Assembly: GCF_013358405.1 (NCBI RefSeq)
Contig: NZ_CP054836.1
Location: 1,674,001 to 1,738,000, forward strand
Origin: Oricola thermophila
Lineage (GTDB): Bacteria; Pseudomonadota; Alphaproteobacteria; Rhizobiales; Rhizobiaceae
Direction of reading: 5' to 3'
DNA: 64,000 bases
Part shown: piece by piece, positions 62,628-64,000 of the stretch
How positions within the stretch are numbered: position 1 is the stretch's first letter
Layout of the letters: each line of letters opens with the position of its first letter
Made by a program: the position numbers and the translations under genes
The notes under the pieces: model-generated
Told to the model about the DNA's origin: nothing
Seen by the model: only the letters and a program-made list of their open reading frames with translations
The model's database searches: none

Positions 62628-62946
62628 GTTCTCGCTCCCGTATTACCGACACACCAACAGATCCGGGAAAATGACCGGCAGCCGTCGCCCGCAAATGCTT
62701 GATCGTCCGGCATCCATGCCCCCGTTCTTCGCCGCCGCCCTGCATAAGGGCGTCCGCCGGGATTGTTGATAGCAAAATGCAACCATAACCTTTCCGGAAT
62801 GCAGGTTCCTGTCCCGAATTCCTTTCGTTTCGCATGCATCTGCGCCGGGCCGGTTCAGCGAAATTGAACGCCGGATCAGAACATTGCGCTTGGCTCGACA
62901 CGTTTCGCGGAATATTGCTCGGCATCCCCGACCGAGCGGAGCCGCC
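62628..62946. promoter_or_regulatory. 319-bp divergent intergenic region with a possible operator
   Basis: No gene is supported here. GTTCA (62853-62857), 7 nt, TGAAC (62865-62869) is an inverted repeat flanked by CCGG on both sides, a possible regulator site. A weak promoter for the MFS gene may be TTGGCT (62890-62895) and ATATTG (62912-62917) with 16 nt between. The rest shows nothing clear. Confidence 0.35.
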
Positions 62947-64000
62947 ATGACCACCACAGACCGTTCCCCCTCGCGAAGCGACTTTCCCTGGCTCATCATC
63001 GCCAGCGGCTGCGTGATCGCGGCGCTCACCTTCGGGCCGCGCTCGGCAATGGGCTTCTTCCAGCTACCCATGCTGGCCGATACCGGCTGGTCGCGCTCGG
63101 ACTTCGGGCTTGCCATGGCGATCCAGAACCTGATGTGGGGCCTCGGCCAGCCGCTTTTCGGCGCGCTGGCGGACCGCAAGGGCACCTGGCGGGTGCTGGC
63201 GCTTTCCGCGGCTCTCTATGCCGCCGGGCTGCTGCTGATGGCCATGCCGCAGAGCGTGTGGTTCCTGCACCTTGGCGGCGGGCTGCTCGTCGGCCTCGGC
63301 ATCGCTGCCGGTTCCTTCGGCATCATCCTGTCCGCCTTCGCCCGAAACGTGACGCCGGAGCAGCGTTCCTTCGCCTTCGGCATGGGAACGGCGGCCGGAT
63401 CTGCCGGCATGTTCCTGTTCGCGCCCTTCAGCCAGATACTGATCGATGCGCTGGGCTGGCAGGACTCGCTGCTGATCATGTCGGCGATGATGCTCGTCAT
63501 CCCGGTGCTGGCGGTGCCGCTGCGTGGCAACTCGCAGTCCGGCACGCAGAAGCAGACCGACATCGACCAGTCGATCGGCGCCGCGCTGCGCGAGGCCTTC
63601 GGCCATCACAGCTACCTGCTGCTGACCGCCGGATTCTTCGTCTGCGGCTTCCAGGTCGCCTTCATCACCGCGCATTTTCCCGCCTATATCGGCGACATCG
63701 GCATCGACGCGCGCTTTGCGGTCATGGGCATCGCCCTGATCGGCTTCTTCAACATCATCGGATCGCTCGCCTCCGGCGTGATCGGGCAGAAATACTCGAA
63801 GCCGATCTTCCTGGCGCTGATCTATATCGGCCGGTCCGTCGCCGTGACGGCCTTCCTGCTGCTGCCGCAGACGGGAACCAGCGTGATCGTGTTTTCCGCC
63901 GTCATGGGGCTTCTCTGGCTGTCGACGGTCCCGCCGACCAATGCCCTCGTCGCCATCATGTTCGGTACGCGCTATCTCGGCATGCTCGGCGGCATCGTGT
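62947..64000 (+). CDS. MFS transporter, N-terminal 351 residues
   Basis: An open frame from ATG at 62947 to the window edge encodes about ten transmembrane helices of a 12-helix major facilitator. After the N-terminal helix (WLIIASGCVIAALTFGPR) comes the loop GALADRKGTWRVL, the MFS A-motif, then GIAAGSFGIILSAFARNV. The closest style is the monocarboxylate/oxalate-formate antiporter group. The C-terminal end lies outside the window. The substrate is not identifiable. Divergent from DUF2339. Confidence 0.88.
   Translation, partial: MTTTDRSPSRSDFPWLIIASGCVIAALTFGPRSAMGFFQLPMLADTGWSRSDFGLAMAIQNLMWGLGQPLFGALADRKGTWRVLALSAALYAAGLLLMAMPQSVWFLHLGGGLLVGLGIAAGSFGIILSAFARNVTPEQRSFAFGMGTAAGSAGMFLFAPFSQILIDALGWQDSLLIMSAMMLVIPVLAVPLRGNSQSGTQKQTDIDQSIGAALREAFGHHSYLLLTAGFFVCGFQVAFITAHFPAYIGDIGIDARFAVMGIALIGFFNIIGSLASGVIGQKYSKPIFLALIYIGRSVAVTAFLLLPQTGTSVIVFSAVMGLLWLSTVPPTNALVAIMFGTRYLGMLGGIV

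Noticed and set aside
1..64000. tRNA, rRNA, prophage, insertion sequence or integron
   Set aside because: None of the expected motifs or gene types were seen on either strand.

Overview
The window is a GC-rich chromosomal segment (by eye low-to-mid 60s % GC) from an alphaproteobacterium, almost certainly of the order Hyphomicrobiales (Rhizobiales). The evidence is the gene order fabD-fabG-acpP-fabF-mltG-yicC-gmk facing rsmA, the block rpsF-rpsR-DUF2232-rplI-cfa-dnaB-alr-radA-cvpA-purF, a TIGR02301-type secreted protein, a CsgH-type curli accessory protein and a CtrA-like box. I see no tRNA, rRNA, CRISPR array, insertion sequence, phage gene or attachment site. The segment reads as chromosomal backbone with a few accessory islands.

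Layout. 0-6.6 kb: end of rsmA, then on the minus strand the core fatty-acid genes (fabD, fabG, acpP, fabF) with mltG, yicC and gmk. 6.7-9.5 kb: an FAD-binding dehydrogenase and a cation/Ca2+ exchanger. 9.5-23 kb, plus strand: ribosomal proteins S6, S18 and L9, a cyclopropane fatty-acid synthase, DnaB, alanine racemase, RadA, CvpA, PurF, an SDR enzyme and a two-domain acyl-ACP synthetase-like protein. 23-28.9 kb, mostly minus: phosphatidylserine synthase and decarboxylase, a small membrane protein on the plus strand, an ArsR-family regulator with an Atm1/HMT1-type ABC exporter, and a LysM protein. 29-33.6 kb, plus: LOG-family hydrolase, AraC regulator and an autotransporter. 33.6-42 kb: RarD, citramalate synthase, a GFA-fold protein with a coupled 39-residue membrane peptide, an unknown 345-residue protein, CysS, LysE/ArgO, an SRAP (HMCES-like) protein and a Nudix hydrolase. 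42-47.6 kb: small secreted or membrane proteins of unknown function, dihydroorotase, YgfZ, an HD hydrolase and a tyrosine phosphatase. 47.6-49.1 kb: a curli island with two curlin-repeat subunits and CsgH. 49.3-57 kb: MscS channel, nadA-nadB-nadC, an AEC transporter, a YqaA-type protein and an aldehyde dehydrogenase. 57-58.9 kb: arsR, a broken arsC, arsC and arsH. 58.9-64 kb: a cobalamin riboswitch controlling a lone CbiM-like permease, a large DUF2339 membrane protein and the start of an MFS transporter.

Functional links. Membrane lipid synthesis recurs (fab genes, cfa, pssA, psd, the Aas-like protein). NAD is supplied by the nadABC operon, pyrimidines by pyrC and purines by purF. Metal and metalloid handling appears three times: ArsR/Atm1 exporter, arsR-arsC-arsH, and B12-controlled CbiM. 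Surface structures are the curlins and the autotransporter.

The most rewarding regulatory signals are: an identical two-part promoter element (GG[T/C]CGATGAAC, 16 nt, ATTCAGGC) at matching positions upstream of both curlin genes; a near-perfect 27-bp palindrome covering the promoter of the ArsR/Atm1 operon; a probable leaderless arsR whose operator covers its -10 box; a perfect CtrA consensus box ahead of a small conserved gene; and the cobalamin riboswitch. I found no complete novel defence or biosynthetic system. The best candidates for new biology are the curli island, the lone riboswitch-controlled CbiM, and the autotransporter with a hook-IN-like domain. All readings here are by eye, with no database search.
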